Source: Lasioglossum baleicum (taxonomy: Eukaryota; Arthropoda; Insecta; Hymenoptera; Halictidae). From it: 64,000 nt of DNA. Positions 24,006-34,689 of this stretch are shown here, piece after piece. The translations under genes and the position numbers were made by a program. The stretch covers positions 3,286,001 to 3,350,000 of the forward strand of contig NC_134941.1 in NCBI RefSeq assembly GCF_051020765.1, read 5' to 3'. Each line of letters starts with the position of its first letter. The stretch's first letter is position 1. Below the pieces are notes generated by a model. It was given only the letters and a program-made list of their open reading frames with translations, ran no database searches and was not told the DNA's origin.

Positions 24006-24991
24006 GAAGTTATTCTGATTTAATGTGGTGCCATCAATCATGAGTAGACAGCGGATCTTTATTATTAGGTGATCGCATAACTTCGTGACCGATTTGAAAA
24101 TAAAATTCAATGGTTACGTTTTAATGAATACAGCTTTATCAATCAATTACACCCCCCGGAAAATCATTTGGTGGATACGCACTTCCAAACAGTTGAACAA
24201 GTCGAAAAATTCCTCGCAGACTTCATCGAGTCCAAACCGCCATCTTTGTTTTCACCAAGAGATTCGTCGTCTCCCCGAGAAATGGCGACTACATTCCCGA
24301 TTAAAAAACATACTTGTATTTTAAATAAGAAAATAATTTAATTTGACGAAAATAGGCCGAGAACTTATTCGTACACCTAATATTTATGCTATTAGAATAG
24401 CTATGATAAAATACTTTCATAAAAGTGATATGTCTACATACTTTTGAGCAGGAGTGATATTTTTTCACACTCGGCCGTGCAGTATAGTTTGCAACATCAA
24501 TGAAAATCGGGCACGAATAGGGATTGCAATACCGGTACACCGGTATACCGAATGCCGGTACATATTTCGTGCTATTTTGCAATTTCGTGAAACCAGTATT
24601 TGCTAAGGTAAAATACCGGTATTTTCGGTATTAGCTATAAATAATAAATATATTTTTGGAGCATCTACTCTTATTTGATATACGGTCGCCGCTGACGATG
24701 TGTGTGTGTGTGCTTGCCGATCAAAGCACATTGCCGCGGTGACTGCTGAAGCCACTGCGCTCTTTTCGGTGTGGTACCGATGCCGCTGCGCTCTTTTCGG
24801 CATGGTACATATCGATGCCGTTGTATTCTTTGCAACATTGTGGCGATGAACGACAACGTTTGAAGCACTTTTCTGCCTATAAAGGCGGATCTTGATGACC
24901 ACAGTTTAATATCAACCACCGATGACCACCGATTTAATATCAAAAACTGTATCAGCTCTGCTCCCAATAAAGCGGGCTGTGGAAGCATTAT

Positions 24992-25219
24992 ATGCGGAAG
25001 GATTCCAACTTATTAACAGCGAATGCAGCAATAAATTTTATGCTGCAATCACTTAAAGATCAGGACACGCCACTGTCTGAGGAATTATACAGTGCATTGA
25101 AAATTCGTATACAGGAAAGGCATAGTGAACTAGAAAATATTTTAAGGTATTTACATAATTATAACGACTTTAAAAAAGGAAACGGGAATGAAGAAAAGAA
25201 GCTAACAGGTCAAATTTAA
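24992..25219 (+). pseudogene. hAT transposase fragment, middle region
   Basis: The translated stretch (NAAINFMLQSLKDQDTPLSEELYSAL, RIQERHSELENILRYLHNY) resembles the region of hAT transposases that often reads 'YLHNP' before the catalytic core. It is 74 residues long, with no BED zinc finger upstream and the DDE core downstream deleted or scrambled. It ends in a stop at 25217; after it, EEDVDVN-like acidic sequence continues in another frame near 25270-25330. Non-functional. Confidence 0.6.
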
Positions 25220-25460
25220 TTAAGTTCCTCGTCAAGTTTCACAGAAACATTTATGAAAACCAAATACAAACCTATCCAGAAGAATTCGTTGAAGATGATG
25301 TTGATGTTAATATCGAAAGAGAATTGTCTCTCGAGAAGAAATTACAATTAGCTATAAATAAAACAATTGCCACGAACAATAATACAAAAATAATAGAAAA
25401 AATAGATTTATCCAAAACCGTCAGACGAGAGACCGAGTTGTTAGAAGATGAAGGACATCT

Positions 25461-25650
25461 CGAGGCAAATATTTAGAGAAAGTATATCGCTCATTATTAA
25501 CACTACCACCAACCAGCGTGGATGCGGAAAGAGCATTTACAACTGCAGGTAATTTGTGCAGAAAAATACGTGTTCAAGGCTTAATGATAGTTGAACAGAT
25601 GCATTATGTTTTTTTACAATTATTGTACATTTCAAAAATATCAAGTCAAT
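25461..25650 (+). pseudogene. hAT transposase C-terminal dimerisation-domain remnant
   Basis: From 25476 one frame reads EKVYRSLLTLPPTSVDAERA then FTTAGNLCRKIR, followed by degraded sequence with HYVFLQ. The block P-x-T/S-S-x-x-x-ER-x-FS/T-x-AG is the hallmark of the hATC dimerisation domain that ends hAT transposases. The frame is preceded by stops and lacks the catalytic core, so this is a remnant of the element's own gene. Confidence 0.85.
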
Positions 25651-25797
25651 AAATTAGTTTTTTTTCTATTAAACAACTGTGTTTTTGTACCTTCATGAAA
25701 ATTCCTAATACCGGTATTAATACCGGTATAACGTTTAAAAAAATACCGAATACCGGTATTGTATTTTTGGTCCGGTATTGCAATTCCTAGGCACGAA

Positions 25798-26790
25798 CTT
25801 ATGCAATCATCTGATATGTCATGCCACGAAAATTTTTAAATAATTTCACCGTTTTAGAGAAACGGCCCATTCTGCAGCGTCTCAGTTTGAATCGTTCGCG
25901 CGGGGTGGAGGCAGGTGTAAGGGTGTAATTTTAAGCGGTTCATCCTGCGATCGCGGCTACGATTGTCGGTCCCGGGCACTAAATTGCAATTGCGCAACCA
26001 CATGAGGCCTCGACGAAGGGAAGAAGACGAATGACGGGACGCCGGTCTAGATAGCGAAGAGAGGGGAAATGGGTCGTTGCCGGTCGGGAAAGGGGCACGA
26101 TAAGTGAATACCAAGGAAATAAAAGATCGCGGGGAGGAAGAATGATGAACGGATCAATGCCGGGTGTCAGAAAAGGGAAAGAGTCTAATTCTTGCGGGCA
26201 GTGCGTCGAACGATTTCGCTTCGGTCGAACGTTGTTAACAAGATCAATGACGGTTGCCGTCATGGCCGAGATACGAGAGCGGATCAAAGCGAGCGAAAAA
26301 AAGGCAACGACAGGGAATTAAGGGGGAGGATAAGAAAGTGTAAGGAAACTCGATGGGACGCTGGACGACAACAATTTCTTCACCAGGCCGTAACGAAGAT
26401 TCCTGGCTCGGCCCCCGAAGCGCGTGTTCTCCACGCCACCGAGGACTCTACCGGAAGCTAATTGAATTTTCAACACAAACGGGTCGATTGGATTGCGCGC
26501 GTTGAACGATTCAAGTCGATTATCGCTGAACCAGATTAAACTTAAACTTTAATGATTCGGAAACTGATTGGGTCCCCATATACTTCTGCGCGGCGCGTGA
26601 TAAGTGCGGACGCTTCGTCGGGATCAGACGCTTTTAATTAACCGACACCGTTCTTCATTAAGACGCGGTTGTTCACCAATTATTCGCCGTTTATTTTGAC
26701 TACTTCATCCTTTGTCAGATCCCTCGAGAAGTCTCTTCGGCCGCGTCAAAGGATTCCATTTCCTTTCGGAAGCTTCGCCTTTCAACCCCG
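25798..26790. other. GC-richer non-repeat patch
   Basis: From about 25850 the sequence is purine-rich and GC-richer than its flanks, with overlapping open frames on both strands (minus 25854-26114, minus 25979-26287, plus 26192-26461). None has a recognisable domain, and coding on both strands at once is implausible. Candidate host conserved non-coding or promoter-like sequence. Confidence 0.3.
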
Positions 26791-26857
26791 TAGATTAAAA
26801 TATTTTCTTATTTCACAACAATGGCCTAACTGCAATGACTGATTTATTTATCTGATA

Positions 26858-27083
26858 AATAGACAGTTGATCCTTATGCAAAATAGAAATGTTCTACCTG
26901 AATTGCAACAAACCGCAGTGAAATGGAAATTTATTTTCTTTTTTAATATGTTTGATAGATTGAAAGTAGTATAACAGTATTTATAAATATTTCGAATGTT
27001 TTACTGGCTTAAATTACACCGTTTAATCTATTAACTTACACAAAATTATTTTTGTCATAAATTCAAGAAATCCGCTGTCTAGT
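26858..27083. mobile_element. AGACTGCGG-family element, degraded
   Basis: The left end, ATAGACAGTTGATCCTTATG, continues with CAAAATAGAAATGTTCTACC and GAATTGCAA. The right end is CCGCTGTCTAG. The internal order matches other copies but the termini have several substitutions, so this is an older copy. No transposase. Confidence 0.6.
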
Positions 27084-28664
27084 GATAAAAATGAACAAAT
27101 GCAAAACAGCAGGAACATTTGGAGAACTCAAAAATTCTGCTGTATTATATTGAACTCGTTAACATTATTAAGAAAAAAAAATATCTACTCCCGTAGATAT
27201 AACTCCTGTAAAATATAACTCCCGTATCTTGCAATTAATGCAAACAAGTATTATTTTGAAAAAAGATCCAGAGTCTAATTAATTATAACTCAATATATAA
27301 TTCCTATATTTGTGAATATGAAAAATATTTGTATATATCCTGTGAAGATTATTATACATATATCCTTACAAAGACTAAAGTTGATATATCCAAAAATAAT
27401 TGCTATAAATCATATTATCTTTCATATTGAATGTTTAAAAAGAAAATTAATTTAATTAAGCCCGTGTGCTGAATTGAAGATCAACTACAGTTTATAGAAA
27501 ACAGAAATTCTATGAACTTTCGCAAAGTTTGTCCACTTTATTAGCCGAGTTAAAAAGTTTTGGAAGTCTAACGCTGAGAAAGATACGGGAAATCGCTCAA
27601 ACGTCGATGAGTCTGTGATCAATGGAAGCTATTTATCAACTATTAGAAGTTGTTTAGAATTTTTTCACTCTCGTAGATGCTTTACCTGAAATACGAGACG
27701 TAAGACTTTGTTAATATACTGCATTATTAACTATTCTCTGGGAGAGAGAGCTTCTCCAATGTAAGCGACTTCGTAAAAACTCTGGGGAGTGCTAAGCTGG
27801 TGGCACTATATTCGCTGGGTCATATAGTATCTCTTCATACGAAATAAGGGGATCGTCCCTATACGGCTTTGCGGGGAAGCATTCCTACAAATGAGTTAGA
27901 TTTATTAATCGACGCCGCGAGAAAAGTATTTTAATAAAGCGGTGCCATCGGAATAAAAAGAGCTTTACTAATTGGTGCGTCTGACTGTAGGTCCGTTTCA
28001 TCAGAAAAAAGTGAACACCACTAAAAATGTGATCAAATGGGGAATACCCTGATATCATATCCAAATATCTGAAGGAGAAGAATTAAACCTAAAATTTAGA
28101 ATAGAAATTTTATTGTTTTGAAATATTAGATTATTTTTCCAAAGAATAAATATTAGAGCGATCAAAAATATGTTGTTCGCTATTTTTTCATGAAAAGATG
28201 TCAATGACAGAATTCGAAACTGCAATCTATTTTTGCACTAATATTACCTTGTCATTCTGTAATTCGATCATAGTTGGCCATAGTCTTTCTTAACGTTGCT
28301 TGGAGAATATATAACTTAAAGGAAAATAATAACTTTTCTTGTTATACATACAGACTCTTAAATTGAGTAACTTTAAGTAATTAAACTTCGCTGGTGATCA
28401 GAATTAAAAATAAAAAAGGATATTATTGGATGGAAAAGTTTTGATTGGCAATTTTATGTATCATGTGCTATTTTTTGTATCTTTTTCCTTTAACTGATAT
28501 TTCTTCGTATCTCTATCTTATCCTGTTTGTTTTTTTGTACCTCAAGGACTGCACGTATTGTCGAAACATAAGCAAGAGATGCACAGAAAAATAATTGAAG
28601 AATGTGAACAAATTGTAAGCTTATTTGAAAATTTTTTCGATTGCAATTCTTTCAAACTTTCTTT
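27084..28664. other. AT-rich DNA, nothing recognised
   Basis: No open frame of note and no repeat identified. Confidence 0.4.
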
Positions 28665-28786
28665 TTCTCTCGAAATAGTAGACTAGTTTTTCTAACTTCT
28701 CAAAATAATCCAAGTCGTATGGTTCAGTTTCAAAAAAGCTGTCATTCTTTTAACAGTTTCCAAATATTACTGTGAGTGACTGTATA
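28665..28786. mobile_element. Right-end fragment of the CAGTGA foldback family
   Basis: TTCTCAAAATAATCCAAGTC, GTATGGTTCAGTTTC, AAAAAAGCTGTC, TCCAAATATTACTG and GTGAGTGACTGTA appear in the order of the family's right arm (compare 61540-61635 and 50600-50650). It ends ACTG before TA. The left part is missing. Confidence 0.65.
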
Positions 28787-29405
28787 TGTGCAAAGTACAT
28801 ATTTGTGTTGCTCCGTCACGAATAAAATACTCCGAATATGTCAGAACCATGCGGTGAGATGAACTTGAGAATAATGTAACATCGTCGACAAACAATTGGA
28901 TATATCATCCAGTGTCTCGTGTGTTTCCACAGTATTTTCCTGTCAAAAACACATGCTATCTCTTAATTCAGTTCCTTTCGTTGATCCCGTTCTCAATCAA
29001 CGTCGATGAAAGGAAAATAAGACGAAATTGGATACATGTCAATCCGCCGATAGATTCAATCTGACTGGGTCGAGAGGAATGATTTAGGACCTGGATAAAG
29101 AAGAAGAGAGTTTCGGGGATGGACATAATTACTCTGCCATCTCTTCTAGCCCCTAATTGACGAAGTGGATCTTCTTGAACCTCATCGAATTTTTTAGTCG
29201 CCTGATTTCTGCTGCAATACATCCTACATTCATTGCATATGAAACTGCTTTAATTGCTTCAACATGATTACTTCAATACCACGAAGGCTACATTTTGAAA
29301 ATTAATATAATTTTATTATTACTGTTTCACCAGAGAGTTTATGTTAAAATGGTCGCGCCAATAATGATGTCATTAGTGACCTTGTCATTACACGATGGTT
29401 ACATG
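28787..29405. other. No recognised feature
   Basis: The minus-strand frame 28968-29222 (84 codons) shows no domain. Confidence 0.4.
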
Positions 29406-29407
29406 TA

Positions 29408-29621
29408 TTAGGTTGTCCCAAAAGTCTCTTTAGGAATGTGTTCCTTTAATGTTGCTAAATAAATACAAACAATGCGATAATCTTTATGTTAATGTTTTAG
29501 TACTTCCTAGCATGAATTTGCATTATGGGCATGAATCGAAAAGCAACTTTTCGGACAACGTAATATTTACTTGGCAATATTAAAGGAACACATTCCGTAA
29601 GAAACTTTTGGTACAACCTAA
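29408..29621. mobile_element. mariner-type MITE, TA-flanked
   Basis: TA at 29406-29407 and 29622-29623 flanks a 214-bp element. The left end is TTAGGTTGTCCCAAAAGTCT and the right end, reversed, TTAGGTTGTACCAAAAGTTT; the inverted repeat continues through GGAATGTGTTCCTTTAAT. TTAGGTTGTCCCAAAAG-type termini are characteristic of mariner elements. The interior has no transposase. The right TA is also the left TA of the Tc1-like element that begins at 29624. Confidence 0.9.
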
Positions 29622-29623
29622 TA

Positions 29624-30372
29624 CAGTGGCCGAAATTTCTATAAAGTTATCTTCTTTTTCATAGATATTGTAAAAATATCACCATTTTTGTTGATTTATC
29701 GTATCTGGTCTTGTGCCTTGTAGACACTCGGATAGAGGGACTGTGTACTCTATAGACCGCTACGTTTACTATTTACGTTTGTTTTGATTCTTTTCTGTGT
29801 GGTGCAGAACACAAGCGCGAAATTTCTATAAAGTCACTTAGTGTTTTCTCTGTATTCTGAGCAGAGAACTACGGAAAACTGCGAATATTCTAAAAGTATT
29901 AGTTTTAGAACTCACAGAAATCCTGCTTGTTATAATTTGATTCACGTGTATGAGAATGCCGAGAGGAAAAGTACTAACAAGTGAAGAAAAAGCATCAATC
30001 GATGCTTATAAAGATATGGGCTGCTCTAATCGCGCAATTGCTAAGAAAACTAATCGGTCATATACTGTGACTAATAATTATATCAATTTACGTGAAAATT
30101 ACGAAAAGAATCATCTTAAAGGTAGTAATAAAAAATAGCCAAAGAGACAACATTCAATATTAATGAGGTCTGCAGTTAAGGAAAGGAAAAATGCAGCACA
30201 ATTTCGAGCTGAATTGGAGCTCCCGGTAACAACAAGACCGTGTGCAACAACTTTCAAATTCTTCTGGACAAAAATACAACGTAAACCAGGCCTTAAAGAA
30301 GTACATAAACCGGCCCGTATTGATTTCGCACGGGCACAAAACACAGTGACTTTATAGAAATTTCGGTGAGTG
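29624..30372 (+). mobile_element. Tc1-like transposon derivative with IR/DR-type end
   Basis: Begins CAGTGGCCGAAATTTCTATA after TA (29622-29623) and ends, reversed, CACTCACCGAAATTTCTATA before TA (30373-30374). The core CGAAATTTCTATAAAGT occurs three times: 29631-29647, again in direct orientation at 29818-29834, and inverted at 30349-30365. Two direct copies at one end is the IR/DR layout of several Tc1-like elements; the inner right copy is missing. The coding region is cut short: the catalytic domain is absent and the remaining reading frame runs almost into the right end. Size 749 bp against about 1.6 kb for complete Tc1 elements. Confidence 0.92.
29950..30357 (+). pseudogene. Tc1-like transposase, DNA-binding half only
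   Basis: The start ATG at 29950 (or 29956, MPRGK) opens a homeodomain-like helix-turn-helix (SEEKASIDAYKDMGCSNRAI, AKKTNRS) typical of Tc1 transposase N-termini. A single TAG at 30136-30138 interrupts it. The same frame then continues through the second helix-turn-helix (ERKNAAQFRAELELPVTTRP) and KEVHKPARIDFARAQNT, the linker that normally precedes the first catalytic Asp. The frame ends in the right terminal repeat at 30355-30357. The whole DDE domain is deleted. If the TAG were bypassed the product would be a DNA-binding-only protein of about 135 residues, but nothing shows that it is expressed. Confidence 0.85.
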
Positions 30373-30374
30373 TA

Positions 30375-30531
30375 CATATAGTGAAGAGCAAAATTAAACA
30401 AATGAAACCATCTCTCCAAAAAAATCATTACTTGTCTTTCTCTTAAGTGTGACCCCTAGAATATCTTCCTGAATTTTGACACAGTAAACAGATTTTAATG
30501 TGTAACTTGAATGGTATCAAGCGATCAGTAT
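30375..30531. other. AT-rich spacer
   Basis: Short interval between two elements; nothing recognised. Confidence 0.4.
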
Positions 30532-30539
30532 CCCGCAGG

Positions 30540-30991
30540 CAGAGTTGGGCAAAAATTTAATCAACGATTGACGAATAAATTTCTACATCAATCGTTAATC
30601 ACAATTAACAATTAAGCTATAGTCGTTAATTGCGGTTAACGATCACATTCTTTTCAATTGCAATCGTCAATCGGATAATTGATTAATGATTAACTGCTGA
30701 AATTTCGAAATGAAATACGAAATCAAAACTGTATGCATATTGAAAACAATGTAAACTGAGTTTTTGTTGTATTTCTGGCAATTCTCCATCTCCGCTCTCT
30801 GTCTCTCTCTCCCCTCCTTATTACAATTTATGGAGAGACCGTGTGGCGATTAACTTCAACAACTGATTAAATCAGTCTCCGATTTTTCGATGATTTCTTT
30901 TTCTAATCAACGATTGACGATTAACTTCATCAATCGATTGAATCAATCGTCCATTTTTCGTAAAATTTTAATTGATTAAGGCCCAACTCTG
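30540..30991. mobile_element. hAT-type MITE with CAGAGTTGGGC ends
   Basis: The termini are CAGAGTTGGGCAAAAATTTAATC on the left and, reversed, CAGAGTTGGGCCTTAATC on the right. The 8-bp flanks CCCGCAGG and CCCGAAAG match at 6 of 8 positions. The interior is rich in TTAATCG/CGATTAA words and carries a TCTCTGTCTCTCTCTCCC stretch near 30797. It is clearly related over its length to 51314-51824. No transposase. 8-bp duplication plus CAG-starting termini point to hAT. Confidence 0.85.
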
Positions 30992-30999
30992 CCCGAAAG

Positions 31000-32310
31000 A
31001 GTTGTTTTTACTCGTAGTTTTCAAGGGTTATCGATGTTATTTTTTAAATAACTACAAATATTTTCATGTTGCATGCCGTAGCTTGTAAGACACATCCAAA
31101 TATTATGTACTGTGACATGACCTTGAACTCCGAAGATGAAGGTCAAATTACGGTCAGAATTCGCGACAATATTGTAACTGGTAAACTAAACGTAGCAGAG
31201 TAAAAATATTAATTGCGTTTCAAGCTAAATTAAAATTGATGGTATATCGATTAACGGTCTGTCACGTTCGACGGTCCAATATCGACGCTCGCAACTGTCA
31301 GGTCGGTTAACAGTTTCCTGACAACTCCTCTCTTCTATTATTTCCTCAGAGGTTGTTTATTGTAGGGTAAGTTTGCATTACGGTGACTTTACATTGAACA
31401 AGCCACCAAAACAATATTATATTCCTGACTTATTGTTAGTTTTATCAAGAATATATGTGGTTAGATGTTAGATGGATCGAAAACTAGATTTGGACGTGTG
31501 GGAAAAATTACAAAAATGGTCCGTGAAAGAAGCTGTAAAATTTTATGTGGGTGCACTCATGTTATGCGGATGTTTTACTTGATATGGCGTTATGGCCAAT
31601 TGTAAATATGTCAGTCGAAGAAAACGATATTACTTTTCAATAGAATTGAGATCGAAAACACGCATAAAAAATATTGAAAAACTACTGAAAGTTTTAGACG
31701 GGCTATCGCAAAGCCTAAACTTAAATATAAAAAAAATATGAGCTTTTTTTAAATAAAAATAGAACTCTCCACCATCTTCAATTCAATTATTGGACTGAGG
31801 AGACAGTAACGGAACAATGGGGGAATCATAACATATTAATGTAATAAAATAAAAGTAAAATAAATTCGAAATATGTTAACAAATATACTGAAACGAATTG
31901 AATCTGTCAGAGCAGTAGAAAGTTCTTAAATAAAATGTTAAATATACTTGGTTAACATACAAAATAATGCAACTAGTCAATTAAATGTAACAAAATTAAA
32001 ACATTAATCGCTCCATAAGGTCAAATTAATGTGAAACCATGTAGCCCTGAGTTGTTTGAAATTCTATTTTATTAAACACATAAATATTGATTTTCTGGAA
32101 AAAATGGTTTCATTTGTTTAATTTTGATCCCCGTATAATAATAAATAGGTATGTAGTAATATAATAAAATATATAGTAATATATTACATAATAATTAGTT
32201 AATAATTAATTTCTGGACGGAAATTAATAATGAATTCACAGTTTTGAAGGAAATTGAATTTACTCTCAACTCAATGCGTAATTTCTTGACTTGGGAATGA
32301 GAGCAAAATG
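31000..32310. other. AT-rich DNA, nothing recognised
   Basis: No credible frame, no tandem repeat and no transposon termini found. Confidence 0.4.
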
Positions 32311-32409
32311 CAGTTGCAGATCTTTATGCAGTTATAGCAAAATTGAGTAGATGAAATTCAAAATTGTTGTGAAATTAAAAAAATTGGAGATGTCAATTTA
32401 TGATGCCTC

Positions 32410-33706
32410 TAGCTAGAAAATATTTATTTAAATGCTACTCTTATACAACCACTACTCCAAACAAAATATTGTTTAAAAACAACACTGATTTGATTGCTAT
32501 CTCTTCTAATAGACGCGAACGAAACACTCTCTGTTAGTTGAAAACCTCCTTAATTTGTTGGAAACACGAACTGACCTAGAGATTGTTGAAAAACATCCTA
32601 TTTTTACCACAGACTATAACATCCTATTTAATATTCCACCTACTGATGTTTATTTAGGTCAATCATTACAAGATTCTTCCGACCCTAATGTTCCGTTACG
32701 AGATTTTATTGAATCCAACCCTCCGAGAATACGGTTGCAATCTATACCGATGGCAGTGTAACGGAAAACTCCGAATCAGTAGGTGTGCCGCAATATACTG
32801 CCCACAACTAAATATCTCCCAAAAATTTAGCTTTAGACAAACACGCATCAATTTACACAGCAGAGTGCTATGCCATTAGCCGAGCACTGGATATTGCCAA
32901 TTTATATAATAATGCTACAAACTTTCTCATCTTCACCGACTCGCAAAGCACAATCAAATCGCTACAGAAGCCAACCTTCAAATATAGTATCAGTAACCAT
33001 ATCATTGAAATTAAAACAAAGTACTCTACGTTTATATTAAACAACAAAGGCCAGAATTTTATTAAGTTCATCTGGATACTAGCACATGTAGGAATTACCG
33101 GTAACGAGAAAGTAGACTCACTTTCGAAAGAAGCGACCAAAGAAAGTCCTTCGCCAGATATCAAGGCTTCAATCGCTGACCTGACCAGAGACCTTAAAAT
33201 TCAAGCAAGATTGTCCACTAACACCCTAATCAAAAAGGAAGGTCTAGTCAAAGGTGCGAACTACGTTAGATTTGATCACCAGGACAAAGGCAAGCCATGG
33301 TACACGGGACTTGTGCTCTCCACAGATTTTCTGGTTTTTGTTAATAGATGTCGAGCCAATCACTATAATTTAAACGGTTCATTGGCAAGGGTTAACTTTA
33401 TAACTAACAGTGCTTGCCAATGCGGAGCAGAACTTCAAGACCTAAATCATGTTATATGGCAATGCCCAGACTACGAAAACGAACGCAATACATTAGAAAC
33501 AAATCTCCTCAAAGGCAAGTACTGTTTCCCTCTTTGTATTAGTTCCTTCCTATGTAAACCTGATATAAAAGATCTGAAAATGTTCCGTTAGAATTTAGAA
33601 ACAATGTAAACAATGTAAACCTATTTAATGTAAGCCAAATGTAATAACACTGTACTTGCTATATAAACCACTTGGTTTAAAGCAATAAATAAATAATTAA
33701 TTAATT
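32410..33706 (+). mobile_element. 5'-truncated non-LTR retrotransposon (RNase H-bearing clade)
   Basis: Bounded by a 15-bp direct repeat AATTTATGATGCCTC (32395-32409 and 33707-33721), which is the target-site duplication. Only the 3' end of ORF2 is present, followed by about 110 bp of 3' UTR and a short AATAAATAAATAATTAATTA tail rather than poly(A). An RNase H domain near the end of ORF2, a CCHC knuckle and a simple-repeat tail fit the I/R1/Jockey-like groups of insect non-LTR elements; I cannot name the clade. Endonuclease and reverse transcriptase are missing through 5' truncation. Confidence 0.9.
32540..33591 (+). pseudogene. ORF2 C-terminal remnant: RNase H and zinc knuckle
   Basis: The first segment (to about 32740) reads LETRTDLEIVEKHPIF and continues through DFIESNPPRIRL. 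A frame change near 32740 leads to YTDGSVT, the first RNase H motif. ECYAISRALDIA supplies the conserved Glu near 32870, and FTDSQSTIKSL the next Asp near 32935-32945. IWILAHVGITGNEKVDSLSK near 33070-33125 corresponds to the last RNase H motif (usually W-x-P-x-H-x-G-x-x-GNE-x-AD, so Pro is replaced). From 33211 the frame is open to the natural-looking stop at 33589 and contains CQCGAELQDLNHVIWQCP, a C-x-C-x8-H-x4-C knuckle typical of these ORF2 C-termini. Early stops and the frame change make it non-functional. Confidence 0.88.
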
Positions 33707-33834
33707 AATTTATGATGCCTCCTCTATTAAAACCATTAAGGGAAGAAATAACATTCGAACTAGTTTCTATTTCTTACAATCGATGCAGATAATTTTTATT
33801 TTGCATAAAGATCCGCAGTCTAGTGATCACACAC

Positions 33835-34102
33835 AGAAGCCACTTTGCTGTTTAAGCGTTGCTAAACATGATAGTACACATAAAAATATATCGATGAAAT
33901 CGGTTTTTTTAAGTTTAGAAAGTCTGATTTACCTGATCCTATTACCAGTGTCGCCATCGGGTAAGCACAGAAGCCACTTTGCTCTTCAAGCGTTGCTAAA
34001 CATGATAGCATCCATAAAAATATATCAATGAAATAGGTTTTTTTAAGTTTAGAAAGTCTGATTTGCTGTATCCTATTATCAGTGTCGCCATCGGGTAAGC
34101 AC
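33835..34102. repeat. 134-bp tandem duplication
   Basis: AGAAGCCACTTTGCT at 33835 recurs at 33969. Both units contain GCGTTGCTAAACATGATAG, GTTTTTTTAAGTTTAGAAAG and GTGTCGCCATCGGGTAAGCA. They differ by roughly ten substitutions. It directly follows the end of the AGACTGCGG-family element. The minus frame 33862-34113 spanning it is incidental. Confidence 0.85.
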
Positions 34103-34497
34103 AATGCAAACATCGCGTGTAAATGCGCATTTCTCTACGTCACTGGTTATACAACACTGTTACGGATACTTGAATCCCTAATCGGTGATCCGATAATTGA
34201 ATCTTCCATTAATCAATGTTCCGATACTCGATCGATCCATCCATCGGTGTTCGGATGATCGAGATTCCGCCGTACTCCAAAGATTTATTAATCAATCTGT
34301 CAATCCGTGCACAGCAACTTAATAATGAATCTACGAACTGATTAACATTTCACAGTAAATTAAAAATTCTATTTAAAACTCTGACATTATATAAAAAATG
34401 CAATTAAGAGATTTTTATTCTAATTTGATTTCTAAAGTTTTAAATAGTCTACAATCGTACGAACGAACATAATAGTATATTCAAAGTATAATACTAA
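34103..34497. other. No recognised feature
   Basis: Contains a run of GATCGAT/AATCGG words near 34160-34300; otherwise nothing seen. Confidence 0.35.
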
Positions 34498-34676
34498 CTA
34501 GACTGCAGATTTTATACATTTAAGAAAAATCAGTAGGTGAAACTTAAAACAGTAAAAGCATTTAAACAATGTAAAAATATGGAGACGTTATTTTATATAA
34601 ATAAATGTTCATTTAGCTTCATTTCCATGCAAATGATGTATAAACATTTTGTTTTGCATAAAGATCCGCTGTCTAA
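34498..34676. mobile_element. AGACTGCGG-family element, two-ended
   Basis: Starts CTAGACTGCAGATTTTATAC and ends TTGCATAAAGATCCGCTGTC then TAA. Internal AGGTGAAACTTAAAACAGTA matches GATGAAATATAAAACAGTAA of the copy at 60760. About 180 bp, no transposase. TA dinucleotides abut both ends. Confidence 0.75.
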
Positions 34677-34689
34677 TAATTATAACTAC

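Larger units (their letters stand above)
24518..25789 (+). mobile_element. hAT transposon, internally deleted, 8-bp target duplication
   Basis: The 8-bp direct repeat GGCACGAA at 24510-24517 and 25790-25797 flanks termini TAGGGATTGCAATACCGG and, reversed, TAGGAATTGCAATACCGG (17 of 18 identical). The subterminal regions are packed with ACCGGTAT palindromic words on both sides, typical of hAT subterminal binding repeats. At 1272 bp it is well short of a full hAT (commonly 2.5-4 kb). It keeps an N-terminal and a C-terminal transposase remnant. A 31-bp imperfect direct repeat (GCTCTTTTCGG...) at about 24758-24800 and a short TG run near 24700 lie in the leader. Confidence 0.93.
32311..33823. mobile_element. 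AGACTGCGG-family element split by a non-LTR insertion
   Basis: The left part (32311-32409) starts GTTGCAGATCTTTATGCAGT and continues with GATGAAATTCAAAATTG. The right part (33707-33823) runs from CCTCTATTAAAACCATTAAG to TTTTGCATAAAGATCCGCAG and TCTAG. With the inserted 32410-33706 and one copy of the duplication removed, the two halves give a roughly 215-bp element like the one at 60760-60964. No transposase. Confidence 0.75.

Noticed and set aside
24603..24988. Minus-strand open frames of about 100 codons within the hAT element
   Set aside because: They run antisense to the element's own coding remnants and consist largely of the repeated GCTCTTTTCGG segment.
33862..34113. 83-codon minus frame with internally repeated peptide
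   Set aside because: It is simply the translation of the 134-bp tandem duplication and has no start context or domain.
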